Positions 25,022-34,012 of a stretch of 64,000 nucleotides of DNA are shown here, piece by piece. Position numbers and translations under genes: made by a program. The stretch is from CAMLIZ01 sp036231905 (GTDB lineage Bacteria > Pseudomonadota > Gammaproteobacteria > Burkholderiales > Burkholderiaceae_C): the NCBI RefSeq assembly GCF_036231905.1, contig NZ_JAZARE010000011.1, forward strand, positions 62,001-126,000, written 5' to 3'. Every line of letters starts with the position of its first letter. Position 1 is the first letter of the stretch. The notes below the pieces were generated by a model that had not been told where the DNA came from, made no database searches, and saw only the letters and a program-made list of their open reading frames with translations.

Positions 25022-28000
25022 GTGGCCGACTGGATCGACACCCTGCCCGTGTGGACCGGCTACCTGCGCAGCCAGGGGCTGCGCGTGGGCGTGGGCGACG
25101 AGCTGCGCCTGGCGGAGCTGGCGCGCCGGCTGGTTGAACAAGGCATCGGCATCCCGAACGCCACGGATGCCGCACGCTGGTTCGGCCCGCTGCTCTGCCA
25201 CAGCGCGGACGAACAGCAGCGCCTGCGGGCCATGCTGCGCACCTGGGAGGCGATGCTGCTCCAAGTGTCCGAGCCGGCCGCGCCGCTCTCTCCGGCGCTG
25301 GCCGCGGCGGCGCGCAGCCTGCACACCGGCCGGCGTCGCCTGAACTGGCGCTCGCCATGGCAGGCGGCCGGCGTGCTGCTGGGTGGCGCCATCGTGGCCG
25401 CGGTGCTGTTCCTGGCATGGCAGTGGATGTTGCGCCCCGTGATGCCTGCGCCGGTGGTGATCACCCCGCTGGCCACCGGCGCCGATACGGTGGTGGCCAC
25501 GGGCGTGCTGTGGACCTCGCGTGCCTTCAACGCCCTGCTGTGGCTGGCCCCGCTGGCCGCGGCCTGGGCGGTGCTGCGGCTGCGCCGGCGCGAGCTCACG
25601 GTGCTGTGGCGTGGCTTGGCGCCGCGGGATGCGCCCACCGAGGCGCGCACGCTGCAGCTGGGCAAGCTGCCCTTGTTCCGGCTGGAGGCGCTGCGTGCGC
25701 CGCTGGCGGACTTCCGGCGCCACCGGCTGGTGGACGCCGAAGGCATCGATGGTGCACGCAGCGCCGCGGCCACGGTGCGAGAGGCCGGCCGGGTGACGCT
25801 GGTGAAGGCCAAGCGGCCTGCCCTGCCCGAATACCTGCTGCTGGTGGACCTGCGCGGCGACGACGACATCCTCTCGGCATTGGCGGACCGCCTGGCCGGG
25901 CTGCTGCGCGAAGGCGATGTGCGCGTGGACCGTTTCGACTTTCACGGCGACCCGCGCCGCCTGCGCCGCATCGACCCCGCGGGCCGGGACGCCGGCACCA
26001 CCGACCTCGAAAGCCTGCGCGCCGCCTGCCCCGACCACCGGCTGCTGGTGGTGTCCGACGGCGCCAGCTTTGGCGACGACCAGGGCCGGCACCTGCGCAG
26101 CTGGGTGGAGCGCCTGAGCGACTGGCCCGAGACAGCGCTGCTCACGCCGCTGCCGCCGGCGCAGTGGGGCCCGCGCGAACGCACGCTGATGCGGCGCGGT
26201 TTCATGCTGGCCGAGACCACGCCCGATGGCCTGAAGCAGCTCGCGCTGCAGTTCCGCACCGAGCGCAGCGTGGAGCAGGCGCTCTCCGCCGGCGCACGCG
26301 CCAGCCGCTTCGACCGCCGCATGGCCGCCGACCCGTACCGCTGGCTCACCGGCCACGCACCCGACGCGCGCGAGGCCGAGCGCCTGCTGCTGGAGCTGCG
26401 CCAGGTGCTCGGCGCCCAGGCTTACCTGTACCTGCAGGCGCTGGCAGTGTTTCCGCTGTTGAGCCCCAAGCTCACCCTGGCGCTCGGCCGTGTGCTGGGC
26501 GACGAACAAGGCCAGCCGCTGCTCACCGAAGCGCATCTCGCGCTGCTGTGCCGCGTGCCCTGGCTGCGCAGCGGCCACCTGCCCGACTGGCTGCGCCTGG
26601 CGCTGGTGCGCGACCTTTCCCCCGAAGCCGGCGAGCAGGTGCGTGCCGCCTGGTCCACCCTGCTGGCGCCGGCCGCAGGTGAGGACGCAGAGCAGCTGCC
26701 GATCGAGGTGGTGCGCCAGGTCGATCCGGCGCTCCCGGCGCTGGTGGCGCGCCTGCTCAAGCGCAGCCCGCGCTACAGCGAAGCGCTGCTGCTGGCCTTT
26801 CTCAACCAGGAGGATCTGCCCGAGCTGGCGGTGGCCCTGCCCGAAGGCCGGCGGCGCGAGGAGGACGGGCCGTCGCGCGGCTTGCTGCGCGCAATGGCGG
26901 CGGCCGCATTGGCCGCTGCCATCGCCGGCGCGCTGTGGCTGCCCGACTGGTGGGGCGGCGTGCAGCAGCCGCGCTGGGTGACGGGGCTGTGGTGGGGCGC
27001 GCTGGGCGCTGGCGGGTTGGCGGTTTATGCCTGGTACGCCCACCTGCGTCGCTGGACGCCCACCACCGAACTGCCCATGCCGCGCTTCAGCCGCCAGTCG
27101 CCCTACCTGCGGCTGGAGCGCGTGCGTCTCGACCCCGACGAAGGCCTGCTCATGGCCCGCGTGTACGCCACCGCCTGCCTGGGATGCGCCTTCCTGGCCG
27201 CCTTGCTGCAGGGCCCCGATCCGGTGTGCCTGGGGCGCGTGATGCTGGCCGCTCAGCTGCTGGTGTGGGCCTTCCATGCCAAGGACCAGCCGGCGATGAA
27301 GTGGTGGCCGGTGCTGATGCTCACGCTGATGAGCGTGGTGTGGCTGGACCGGGGCAGCGACGCGGGCGCCTCGCGCATCGAGCTGGGTGCGTGGCTGGAA
27401 TACGGTGCGCCGGTGCTGGCCGGCTGGATGGCCGCGCGCCACGGTTGGCCGGCGGCGCGGGCGGTGCTGCTGCTCACGCTGCCCGCGGCCCTGCTGTCGT
27501 GGCCGCTGGTCGATCCCATCTCCGGCCACGGGCTGCTGGTGGCCACCGGCGGCAGCACCGGGCTGCTGGTGCTGTGCCTGGTGGTCGCGCGCTTTGCGGG
27601 GGATTCCGGCTGGCGTTCACGCTGGCGCAGCGCCGCGCCGCCCGATGTGCGGGTCGTTGTCGCCTTGATGTTGCCGCTGGGCGTGTCGATCGGCCTGTCG
27701 CGCAGCAGCGTGTTGGGTTTTGCTGTGGGCTGGAGCCCCGAGCTGCTGCTGCTGGCGTCGGTGTTCGGGCTGGGGCTGGCTTGGCATCGCGCCCGCTGGG
27801 TGGTGTTGCTGGCCGCGCTGGTGGCCGCGGCCGGCACACTGGCCAATGCCAATGAGTGGCCCTGGCCCATGAGGTTGGACCTCGGGCCCGGGCTGCAGAC
27901 GCGCGTGACCACCATCTGGCCGATGGCGGTGGCCTCGCCGCTGTTTGCCTGGGTGTTCGGCCGCGAGACCGCGCGCGCCCTGTGGGAGGCGCCGGCGCTG

Positions 28001-28942
28001 CCCGTGCCGGAAGCGCCACGCCTGATGCAGGCCTTGGTGATGCTGGCCTTCCTGGGCGTGGGCATCTACCTCAGCGTGCCGTCGTTCAACGGCCGCCACA
28101 GCGTCGCCAGCCCCATCCTGCACGACTTCGTGCCCTTGCTGGCCGTGGTGCCGGCCGGGCTGCTGCTGCGGCGGCGCCGGTTGATCGGGCTGCTGGTGGT
28201 GGCCTTTGGCGCATGGGGCCTGTTGCTGGCGGCAGCCGTGCTCGCCAAGAGCATGAACCTGCCACCCGATGCACTGCGGCCGCTCGAACTGCCGCGCCAG
28301 CCCGGCAACCTGGCCTTGTTCCCCATCGCACTGGGCCTGGCCCTGCTGCTGAACCGCCATGCCGACCGCCTTCGCCAGCCCGCGCCTGAGCCGATCGCGA
28401 GCCCCAGGCCGCTGCCGCTACTCGACTGGGGCCGCTGGACCTGGCCCGCTGCGCTGCTGGCACTGGCTGTGCTGATCGCGCCCGGCTTCGTGCGGCGTGA
28501 ACAAACCACGCCGCAGTTCGACCTGCCCGCCGAGCCGAGCGCGGCCGGTGCGTCGGCCCCGGTGTCCGTGCCGGCGGCAGCCGAGCCTGCGCCGACTGCA
28601 TCGCAGCCGCTGCCCACGCCGGTTCCTGCCGCCAGCGTGCCCACGCAGGGCACTGCGCCCTACGTGCCAGTGCCCACGCGCAAGACGCCGCCGGATGTGG
28701 CCAGGAAGAAGGCCTCGAAGGGGCCGGTCGCCCCCGTGCGGACACAGCCCGACCCGGCTGAGCAGACGCCCGTCGAGCCGGCCAAGGCGGTCACTGAACC
28801 ATCGGGGGCTGCCAACGAATCAGCGGATGCGCCCTCCCAGACGCGGCAGCGCCCGCGCATCGAGCAGCAGGCGCCGCCACCGGAGCCAGCGGCCGAGCCC
28901 AACCAGCAGCAACAACGGCCCAGCAGCGTGCAGAAGAAGTGA
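25022..28942 (+). CDS. Giant multi-membrane protein with vWA-like domain (SAV_2336-like)
   Basis: A 1306-residue protein. Residues 1-100 are a helical N-terminus (MADWIDTLPVWTGYLRSQGL). Two membrane segments (112-137, 168-188) enclose a short loop. Residues 265-410 are a vWA-like fold: LPEYLLLVDLRGDDD, DRFDFHG, TTDLESLR, RLLVVSDGASF. The canonical MIDAS DxSxS is altered (DLRGD), though a Thr (326-327) and Asp346 are kept. A helical part (430-600) is followed by many membrane segments (622 to about 1160) and a Pro/Ala/Gln-rich tail. Start is GTG 25022 with GGAGG. As partner of the MoxR ATPase it may be the sensor or membrane anchor. No close family is recognised for the membrane part. Confidence 0.75.
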   Translation: MADWIDTLPVWTGYLRSQGLRVGVGDELRLAELARRLVEQGIGIPNATDAARWFGPLLCHSADEQQRLRAMLRTWEAMLLQVSEPAAPLSPALAAAARSLHTGRRRLNWRSPWQAAGVLLGGAIVAAVLFLAWQWMLRPVMPAPVVITPLATGADTVVATGVLWTSRAFNALLWLAPLAAAWAVLRLRRRELTVLWRGLAPRDAPTEARTLQLGKLPLFRLEALRAPLADFRRHRLVDAEGIDGARSAAATVREAGRVTLVKAKRPALPEYLLLVDLRGDDDILSALADRLAGLLREGDVRVDRFDFHGDPRRLRRIDPAGRDAGTTDLESLRAACPDHRLLVVSDGASFGDDQGRHLRSWVERLSDWPETALLTPLPPAQWGPRERTLMRRGFMLAETTPDGLKQLALQFRTERSVEQALSAGARASRFDRRMAADPYRWLTGHAPDAREAERLLLELRQVLGAQAYLYLQALAVFPLLSPKLTLALGRVLGDEQGQPLLTEAHLALLCRVPWLRSGHLPDWLRLALVRDLSPEAGEQVRAAWSTLLAPAAGEDAEQLPIEVVRQVDPALPALVARLLKRSPRYSEALLLAFLNQEDLPELAVALPEGRRREEDGPSRGLLRAMAAAALAAAIAGALWLPDWWGGVQQPRWVTGLWWGALGAGGLAVYAWYAHLRRWTPTTELPMPRFSRQSPYLRLERVRLDPDEGLLMARVYATACLGCAFLAALLQGPDPVCLGRVMLAAQLLVWAFHAKDQPAMKWWPVLMLTLMSVVWLDRGSDAGASRIELGAWLEYGAPVLAGWMAARHGWPAARAVLLLTLPAALLSWPLVDPISGHGLLVATGGSTGLLVLCLVVARFAGDSGWRSRWRSAAPPDVRVVVALMLPLGVSIGLSRSSVLGFAVGWSPELLLLASVFGLGLAWHRARWVVLLAALVAAAGTLANANEWPWPMRLDLGPGLQTRVTTIWPMAVASPLFAWVFGRETARALWEAPALPVPEAPRLMQALVMLAFLGVGIYLSVPSFNGRHSVASPILHDFVPLLAVVPAGLLLRRRRLIGLLVVAFGAWGLLLAAAVLAKSMNLPPDALRPLELPRQPGNLALFPIALGLALLLNRHADRLRQPAPEPIASPRPLPLLDWGRWTWPAALLALAVLIAPGFVRREQTTPQFDLPAEPSAAGASAPVSVPAAAEPAPTASQPLPTPVPAASVPTQGTAPYVPVPTRKTPPDVARKKASKGPVAPVRTQPDPAEQTPVEPAKAVTEPSGAANESADAPSQTRQRPRIEQQAPPPEPAAEPNQQQQRPSSVQKK

Positions 28943-28955
28943 CGGTCATCCGCCA

Positions 28956-28976
28956 GAGGTGCAGGCGCAGCACCTC
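28956..28976. terminator. Hairpin between convergent genes
   Basis: GAGGTGC-AGGCGCA-GCACCTC is a perfect 7-bp stem lying 14 bases after the stop of the vWA-like gene and before the convergent methyltransferase end. It has no U-run, so intrinsic termination is uncertain. Confidence 0.35.
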
Positions 28977-29004
28977 ACCGGTTGAACTCAGGACGGTAGC
29001 GCGC

Positions 29005-29862
29005 TTATCGGGTCGCCACCAGCAACTGCTCAGCACTGGAGGGCCGAAGCCCATCGGCACGGCCTGCGAAGTAGCGCTGCGTCAGCTCGTCGGAGGACAC
29101 GTGGCGGGCGTGGGCGAAGCCGCAGTCGCGCGCCAGCGCCAGCATCTCGTGCGGCGCGAAGAAGCTGATGAAGGGTGTGCCTCTGGCCCGTGCGCCCTTG
29201 GCCACCTGCCGCAGCACCGCCTGCTCTTCCGGCTCGGTGAGTTCGACCGGCAGCATGAAGCTCATGACGAAGGTGGAGCCGGAAGCGAAGGCGGCCACCT
29301 GGCGCAAGGTGGCGGCGATCGCCTCCTGGGACAGATACATGCTCACCCCCGCCGAAGCGACCACGGCAGGCGCCTGCCGGTCGAACCCCGCGGCCTGCAG
29401 CCGCTGCACCCAGTCGTCACCGGCTTCGAAGTCCACCGGCACGAAGCTCAAGCCCGCCGGCAGGCCGAACCCTTCGTCGAGCAGGCGCTGGCGCTTCCAG
29501 GCCTGGGTGCTGGGCTGGTCGATCTCGAAAACGCGCAACCGCGACAGCAAGTCCGGCCTCCGCTGGGCCAGGCTGTCTAGCCCCGCGCCGAGCGACACGT
29601 ACTGCCGCACGCCGGCCTCCGCCTGCTCGGCCACCAGGTCCTCGATGAAGCGGGCGCGCGCCACGATGGAGGCACGGCTGCGCCGGGTGTGCTGCGGGTG
29701 CATGTCGCCGCGCCGTCGCCAGCCTGGCGCGGGCGCCAGCAGCCGAAGGCCGACCTCGTCGTTCAGCACATGAGGCGGTGCGTCCAGGGCCACATGCAGG
29801 GCGCGCCACAGCGCGACGCGCGCTGCCGTGGTGTCGGGCGCCGGTGCAATGGTGCTGTCCAT
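29005..29862 (-). CDS. SAM-dependent methyltransferase, leucine carboxyl methyltransferase family
   Basis: A 285-residue protein of the LCM/PPM-like family. The SAM-binding motif is QYVSLGAGLDSLAQRR (about residues 88-103), followed by an acidic loop (FEIDQPSTQAWKRQRL) and VVASAGVSMYLSQE. Bacterial members methylate unknown small-molecule or polyketide-like acceptors; the substrate is not predictable here. The start at ATG 29862 is 12 bases after the stop of the VOC gene, so the two are probably co-transcribed from the right. Confidence 0.8.
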   Translation of the reverse strand: MDSTIAPAPDTTAARVALWRALHVALDAPPHVLNDEVGLRLLAPAPGWRRRGDMHPQHTRRSRASIVARARFIEDLVAEQAEAGVRQYVSLGAGLDSLAQRRPDLLSRLRVFEIDQPSTQAWKRQRLLDEGFGLPAGLSFVPVDFEAGDDWVQRLQAAGFDRQAPAVVASAGVSMYLSQEAIAATLRQVAAFASGSTFVMSFMLPVELTEPEEQAVLRQVAKGARARGTPFISFFAPHEMLALARDCGFAHARHVSSDELTQRYFAGRADGLRPSSAEQLLVATR

Positions 29863-29874
29863 GGCCCGCCCGCT

Positions 29875-30225
29875 TCAGCGCTGCTTCGCAGCCGGGGCCT
29901 GCAGGCGCCAGGTGCGGCCATCGGGGTCCCGCACCATCATTTCCTGCGTGCCCCAATGCGTGGGCGCAAAGGGTGACACCACATCGACGATCGGCTCGGT
30001 GCTGAAGCGGTCGGCGTCCGCCACCTTGAGCACGACCTGCATCTCGGGCGCTTCCGTGGTGGGCACCTCGGCGATGAAAAGATACGGGCCATCGCCGTTG
30101 CGCAGCTGGCCGGAGTGGTGGTCGGTTTCGAATTCGAGGCGGTAGCCCAGCGCCTGGAAGAACTTGGCCGCCTTGCCCCAGTTGTGGGTGGTGAGGAAAA
30201 CCGCTTCGATGCCTTGCGTGCTCAT
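29875..30225 (-). CDS. VOC (glyoxalase/bleomycin-resistance-like) family protein
   Basis: A 116-residue single VOC domain with paired beta-alpha-beta-beta-beta units (EAVFLTTHNWGKAAKFFQAL; MMVRDPDGRTWRLQAP). The metal-ligand pattern (His in TTHNW, Glu in the core) is partly kept, so metal binding is possible. Substrate unknown. The start overlaps the stop of the ribbon-helix-helix gene by 4 bases. Confidence 0.75.
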   Translation of the reverse strand: MSTQGIEAVFLTTHNWGKAAKFFQALGYRLEFETDHHSGQLRNGDGPYLFIAEVPTTEAPEMQVVLKVADADRFSTEPIVDVVSPFAPTHWGTQEMMVRDPDGRTWRLQAPAAKQR

Positions 30226-30404
30226 TTCGCTTTGCCCTTTCCGGATGATGTTGCTGTGGGTTTGTGCGCGTCGAGGTAGACACGCAGCGCTTCAGCCACG
30301 AGGGCGGAGAGAGAAAGCTCCGCCTCGATGGCGTGGTGTTTCACCTCCCGGATCAGCGAGACCGGCAGGTACACGTTGAATTGCTTGACCTCATCGCTTG
30401 CCAT
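30222..30404 (-). CDS. Ribbon-helix-helix (CopG-like) DNA-binding protein
   Basis: A 60-residue protein: KQFNVYLPVSLIREVKHHAI gives the beta-strand and first helix, and LSLSALVAEALRVYLDAH the second helix, the usual RHH plan, followed by a basic Ser/Lys tail. It overlaps the VOC gene by 4 bases and probably regulates this small operon. An antitoxin role is possible for RHH proteins, but no toxin is adjacent. Confidence 0.65.
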   Translation of the reverse strand: MASDEVKQFNVYLPVSLIREVKHHAIEAELSLSALVAEALRVYLDAHKPTATSSGKGKAK

Positions 30405-30468
30405 AGCCGCTAGCGTACTAGCATCCTAAAAAGATAGCCGTTTCCCTGCCGATGACCCTGCTCGCTGA

Positions 30469-31027
30469 AGGCGCTTCACCCGCGGCGCCCAGGCATTGGG
30501 CCAAGCCGCGTCGGCCGGCCGCTGGCAGGGGCTGACGCAGCTGAACGTGAGCCGGACGCTGGCGCTGGCCAAGTCGGGCAACGGTGCGGAACTGAAGGCC
30601 TACATGGCACCGCAGATGACCAAGACCTCGGCCGAGATCACCGAGGTGCAGAAGGCGCTGGAGGGCAGCGTCACGTCCGGCCCGGCAAAGGCCCAGTTCG
30701 CCGACATTGCGGCCAAGCGCAAGCGCTACATCGCCACGCGTTATCAGGTGGGTCAAGGAAGCCAAGGCCTCCATGGCGCAGATCGACCAGGCGGTGAAAC
30801 GCGTGACCGACATCATCGGAGAGATCCGCACCGCCTCCAACGAGCAGTCCGACGGCGTCGGCCAGGTGAACATCGCCGTGGCCGAACTGGACCAGAACAC
30901 GCAGCAGAACGCCGCACTGGTGGAGCAGACCGCCGCTGCGGCCGAAAGCCTCAAGGAGCAGGCGAACCGGCTGGCCCAGGCCGTGGCCGTGTTCCGGCTG
31001 GAGCGCGATATGTCCGCGATGGCCTGA
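30469..31027 (+). pseudogene. Methyl-accepting chemotaxis protein remnant (two joined pieces)
   Basis: From 30469 a frame without a start reads part of a four-helix-bundle ligand domain (SAGRWQGLTQLNVSRTLALA ... AAKRKRYIATR). Near 30740 the frame is lost. From there a second frame reads the end of the signalling domain (ASMAQIDQAVKRVTDIIGEI, SNEQSDGVGQVNIAVAELDQ, NAALVEQTAAAAESL) to the stop at 31027. The membrane segments, the HAMP domain, the first signalling helix and most of the hairpin are missing. This is the product of at least two deletions and cannot make a receptor. Confidence 0.8.
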
Positions 31028-31080
31028 ACGCCGTCCCGGCGCGGAACCGGCAGGCTCAGGCCGAGTCCTGGCCGCCGCCG

Positions 31081-31683
31081 CTACCGGCGCCGCAGCGCCG
31101 CCATGCCGCCGATCACCAGGCCCGCGGCGAGCGCGCCATAAGTGACGGCCAATGCCGTGTTCGACAGCCGCTTCTCGAACCCGGGGGTCAACCGATCCGG
31201 CACGAGCTTGAGGTCCACCACGGCCGCGACCGCCGTGGTGACCGCCGCATCCGTGATCACGCCGGCCGTGCTGGGCCGGGTGCGCCGTGCCTGCAACAGC
31301 TCGAACAAGGCGCCCCAGAAGAAGGTGGAGGCGTGGTGCAACACCTGGCCCACCGCGGTGTGCTTCCAGTCCGGCTCGTCCATGCTCGCGGCCTCGTCGC
31401 CCCACACGATGTGGCTGGTCGCGTTCAAGGGCGCATAGGCCGAGCCGTTCTCGCGCCGCCCCAGCAGCATGAGGGCGGCCGTGGACAACACACCGGCCGC
31501 CATGCTTTCCATCGCCCAGGCCGAGGGCGACGCTCGGCGGCCCACCTGGCGGGCCGCGTCGGCGGCCGCATCGAGCCGCGGGGCGGCTGCTTGCTTCGCT
31601 GCGCTGGTGGCCTCGCGCAGGGTGTTGAGCGCCGCGCCGGCGGAGGACTTCACTGTGCGGTTGAGCTGGTCCATGGTCTGCAT
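31081..31683 (-). CDS. Membrane protein, unknown family
   Basis: A 200-residue protein. Residues 1-50 are amphipathic (QLNRTVKSSAGAALNTLREA), then come hydrophobic segments at about 58-75, 118-130, 145-158 and 178-196. Conserved-looking patches are NATSHIVWGDEAA and TAVGQVLHHASTFFWGALFE. It has no catalytic motif I can name. The gene is divergent from the FAD-Rieske operon across 197 bases. Confidence 0.6.
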   Translation of the reverse strand: MQTMDQLNRTVKSSAGAALNTLREATSAAKQAAAPRLDAAADAARQVGRRASPSAWAMESMAAGVLSTAALMLLGRRENGSAYAPLNATSHIVWGDEAASMDEPDWKHTAVGQVLHHASTFFWGALFELLQARRTRPSTAGVITDAAVTTAVAAVVDLKLVPDRLTPGFEKRLSNTALAVTYGALAAGLVIGGMAALRRR

Positions 31684-31729
31684 GGCTGTTTTCTCCGATC
31701 GGGTGGCTGTGCCTTCTGCGCAGGCAAGG

Positions 31730-31750
31730 AGCGTTCCGGTTCAGAACGCT
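31730..31750. repeat. Inverted repeat in divergent intergenic region
   Basis: AGCGTTC-CGGTTCA-GAACGCT has perfect 7-base arms. It lies 47 bases upstream of the start of the membrane-protein gene and 130 upstream of the FAD-Rieske gene. It could be an operator; nothing more can be said. Confidence 0.35.
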
Positions 31751-31804
31751 TCCCCGTCAGGGGGCAAAGGAGTTGCAAAGCCTTACGGCGATGGGGCTGC
31801 CGGC

Positions 31805-31833
31805 GGAAACGCGGGCGATGAACGTGGCGTCTA
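31805..31833 (+). promoter_or_regulatory. Candidate ECF-type promoter
   Basis: GGAAAC, a 17-base spacer and CGTCTA resemble the -35/-10 elements used by ECF sigma factors. It lies 47 bases before the start of an operon that ends with an ECF sigma gene, so autoregulation is plausible. Motif match by eye only. Confidence 0.35.
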
Positions 31834-31880
31834 TCCGGAAACCCGTCTCACCAGCAGCTTGCGAGCCGAAAGGAGCCACG

Positions 31881-33422
31881 ATGAACACGAACGGTGCTAC
31901 CCGGTCCTTCTGGATGACTTCCGCCACCTTGCCGGCCTTTCCCAGCCTGCCCGGTGACACAGAGACCGACGTGTGTGTCATCGGCGGCGGCATCGCCGGC
32001 CTGACCACCGCCTACCTGTTGTCGCGCGAGGGCCGGCGTGTGGTGCTGCTCGAAGCGATGGACAGCCTCGCCGGCGGCGAGACCGGGCGCACCACCGCCC
32101 ACTTCATGCCGCCTGACGACCGCTACTTCCACATCGCGGAGTCCTTCGGCGAAGAGGCTTCGCGCAAGGTGGCCCGCAGCTTCAAGCTGGCCACCGACCT
32201 GGCGGAAACCATCGCGGGCACCGAGTCGCCCGATTGCAACTTCCAGCGCCTGGATGGTTATCTCTACTGCCTGCCTGGGCAGGACAAAACCATCCTGGAC
32301 AAGGAGCTGGCGGCTGCCCGCCAGGCGGGCGTGACCGTCGAGCCCCTGCCCCAGGTACCTGGCCTGGTTTTCGACACGGGGCCGTGCATCCGGTTCGCCC
32401 ACCAGGCCCAGTTCCACCCCTTGCGCTACCTCGCCGGCATGGCCCGGGCCTGCGCGCGCCATGGGGTGGCGCTCCACTGCGGCACGCGGGCGCTGGAGAT
32501 CGGCGGCGACGCGCAGCGGCAGGTGGTGAAAACCTCGCACGGCGACGTGCACGCCTCAGCCGTGGTGGTGGCCACCAACACGCCGTTCAACGACCGGGTG
32601 GTGATGCACACCAAGCAGTCGGGCTACCGCACCTATGTGGTCGCCATGGAGGTGCCCATGGGCTCGGTGCCACCACTGCTGCTCTGGGACACCGGCGACC
32701 CCTACTACTACGTGCGGCTCGCCGCGAGCGAACCTGCCTCCGCCACCGACCTGCTGATCGTGGGTGGTGCGGACCACAAGGTAGGCCAGGACACGCACCC
32801 GCAACACCGATGGGACGAGATCGAGCGCTGGGTGCGCGAGCGCTTCCCCATGGCCGGCGCCACCGCCCACCGCTGGTCCGGCCAGGTGATGGAGCCGGCC
32901 GACCCGCTGGCCTTCTTCGGCCGCAACCCGATGGACGACAAGAACGTCTTCATCATCACCGGGGACTCGGGCACCGGCATGACGCATTGCACCGCGGGCG
33001 CCATCGCGGTCACCGACCTCATCATGGGCCGCAGCAACCCCTGGGCCGACATCTACGACCCGGCGCGCAAGGCCACGCATGGCCTGGCCGAGTTCGTGAA
33101 GGAGCAGGCCAACACGCTGGCCCAGTACAAGGAGCTGCTGACCGGCGGCGACGTGAACCACCCGGACCAGATCGCGCCCGGGCAAGGCGCCGTCGTACGC
33201 CAAGGGGTCCACAAGCTTGCCGTCTACCGCGACGAAGCCTCCACGCTGCATGTGCGCTCGGCGGTGTGCACCCACCTGGGCTGCGTGGTCGCCTGGAACC
33301 CCGCGGAAAAGTCCTGGGACTGCCCTTGCCATGCCTCGCGTTTCGGCATCGACGGCAGCGTGCTGCATGGGCCGGCCGGCGTTCCACTGCCCGAGGCCCA
33401 GCTAGACACCCCAGGTTCGTGA
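31881..33422 (+). CDS. FAD-dependent oxidoreductase fused to Rieske [2Fe-2S] domain
   Basis: A 513-residue DAO-type flavoprotein. The FAD-binding motif VCVIGGGIAGLTTAYLL is at about residues 31-47, and the GDSGTGMTHCTAGAIAV region closes the flavin site. The C-terminal domain (about 425-505) has the Rieske ligands CTHLGC and CPCH. Such fusions oxidise amines or amino acids and pass electrons to the cluster; the substrate is unknown. ATG 31881 has AAAGGAG 5 bases upstream; the frame is open 36 codons earlier without a site. First gene of an operon with DUF4142, cupredoxin and ECF sigma genes. Confidence 0.85.
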   Translation: MNTNGATRSFWMTSATLPAFPSLPGDTETDVCVIGGGIAGLTTAYLLSREGRRVVLLEAMDSLAGGETGRTTAHFMPPDDRYFHIAESFGEEASRKVARSFKLATDLAETIAGTESPDCNFQRLDGYLYCLPGQDKTILDKELAAARQAGVTVEPLPQVPGLVFDTGPCIRFAHQAQFHPLRYLAGMARACARHGVALHCGTRALEIGGDAQRQVVKTSHGDVHASAVVVATNTPFNDRVVMHTKQSGYRTYVVAMEVPMGSVPPLLLWDTGDPYYYVRLAASEPASATDLLIVGGADHKVGQDTHPQHRWDEIERWVRERFPMAGATAHRWSGQVMEPADPLAFFGRNPMDDKNVFIITGDSGTGMTHCTAGAIAVTDLIMGRSNPWADIYDPARKATHGLAEFVKEQANTLAQYKELLTGGDVNHPDQIAPGQGAVVRQGVHKLAVYRDEASTLHVRSAVCTHLGCVVAWNPAEKSWDCPCHASRFGIDGSVLHGPAGVPLPEAQLDTPGS

Positions 33423-33495
33423 AGGCCTGCCCCCGGGAACGCGGCGCGCCCCCGTGACGTCAATGCCGTTCCACTCACCCCTGAAGGACAAGACC

Positions 33496-34011
33496 ATGCG
33501 CAAGACCATCCTCACCCTGACGCTCCTGGCCAGTGCCGTGTTCGCCCAGGCCCAGCCCGGGCCCACCGACGCGCAGATCGCCCACATCGTGGTCACCGCC
33601 AACCAGGTGGACATCGACGCCGGCAAGCTGGCCGCGAAACAGGGCTCCTCCGACACCGTCAAGCACTTCGGCCAGATGATGGTGACCGACCACACGGCGG
33701 TGAACCAGCAGGCCACCGCCCTGGTGAAGAAGCTGAACGTGAAGCCGGAAAAGAACGACACCAGCGCCAGCCTGAAAAAAGGTGGCGACGACAACCTGGC
33801 CAAGCTGCGCGGCCTGAAGGGTAAGGCCTTCGACAAGGCCTACGTGGACAACGAGGTGACCTACCACCAGGCGGTGATCGACGCGGTGGACAAGACGCTG
33901 CTGCCCTCCGCCCGGAACGCCGAGCTGAAGGGGCTGATCGAGAAGGTGCGGCCCGCGCTGGTGCAACACCTGGAACACGCCAAGTCGTTGCAGGCCGAAC
34001 TGGGGAAGTGA
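33496..34011 (+). CDS. DUF4142 exported protein
   Basis: A 171-residue protein with a signal peptide (MRKTILTLTLLASAVFAQAQ) and a ferritin-like helical DUF4142 domain: IAHIVVTANQVDIDAGKLA, FGQMMVTDHTAVNQQA and a C-terminal helix with LVQHLEHAKSL. Located in the periplasm. DUF4142 proteins are often in stress or envelope operons beside sigma factors, as here. ATG 33496 begins the signal peptide; the upstream in-frame ATGs are unlikely starts. The stop is one base before the cupredoxin start. Confidence 0.82.
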   Translation: MRKTILTLTLLASAVFAQAQPGPTDAQIAHIVVTANQVDIDAGKLAAKQGSSDTVKHFGQMMVTDHTAVNQQATALVKKLNVKPEKNDTSASLKKGGDDNLAKLRGLKGKAFDKAYVDNEVTYHQAVIDAVDKTLLPSARNAELKGLIEKVRPALVQHLEHAKSLQAELGK

Positions 34012-34012
34012 G

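Noticed and set aside
24701..27529. 942-codon open frame on the minus strand
   Set aside because: Complement of the MoxR and vWA-like genes; Gln/His/Arg-rich without domains.
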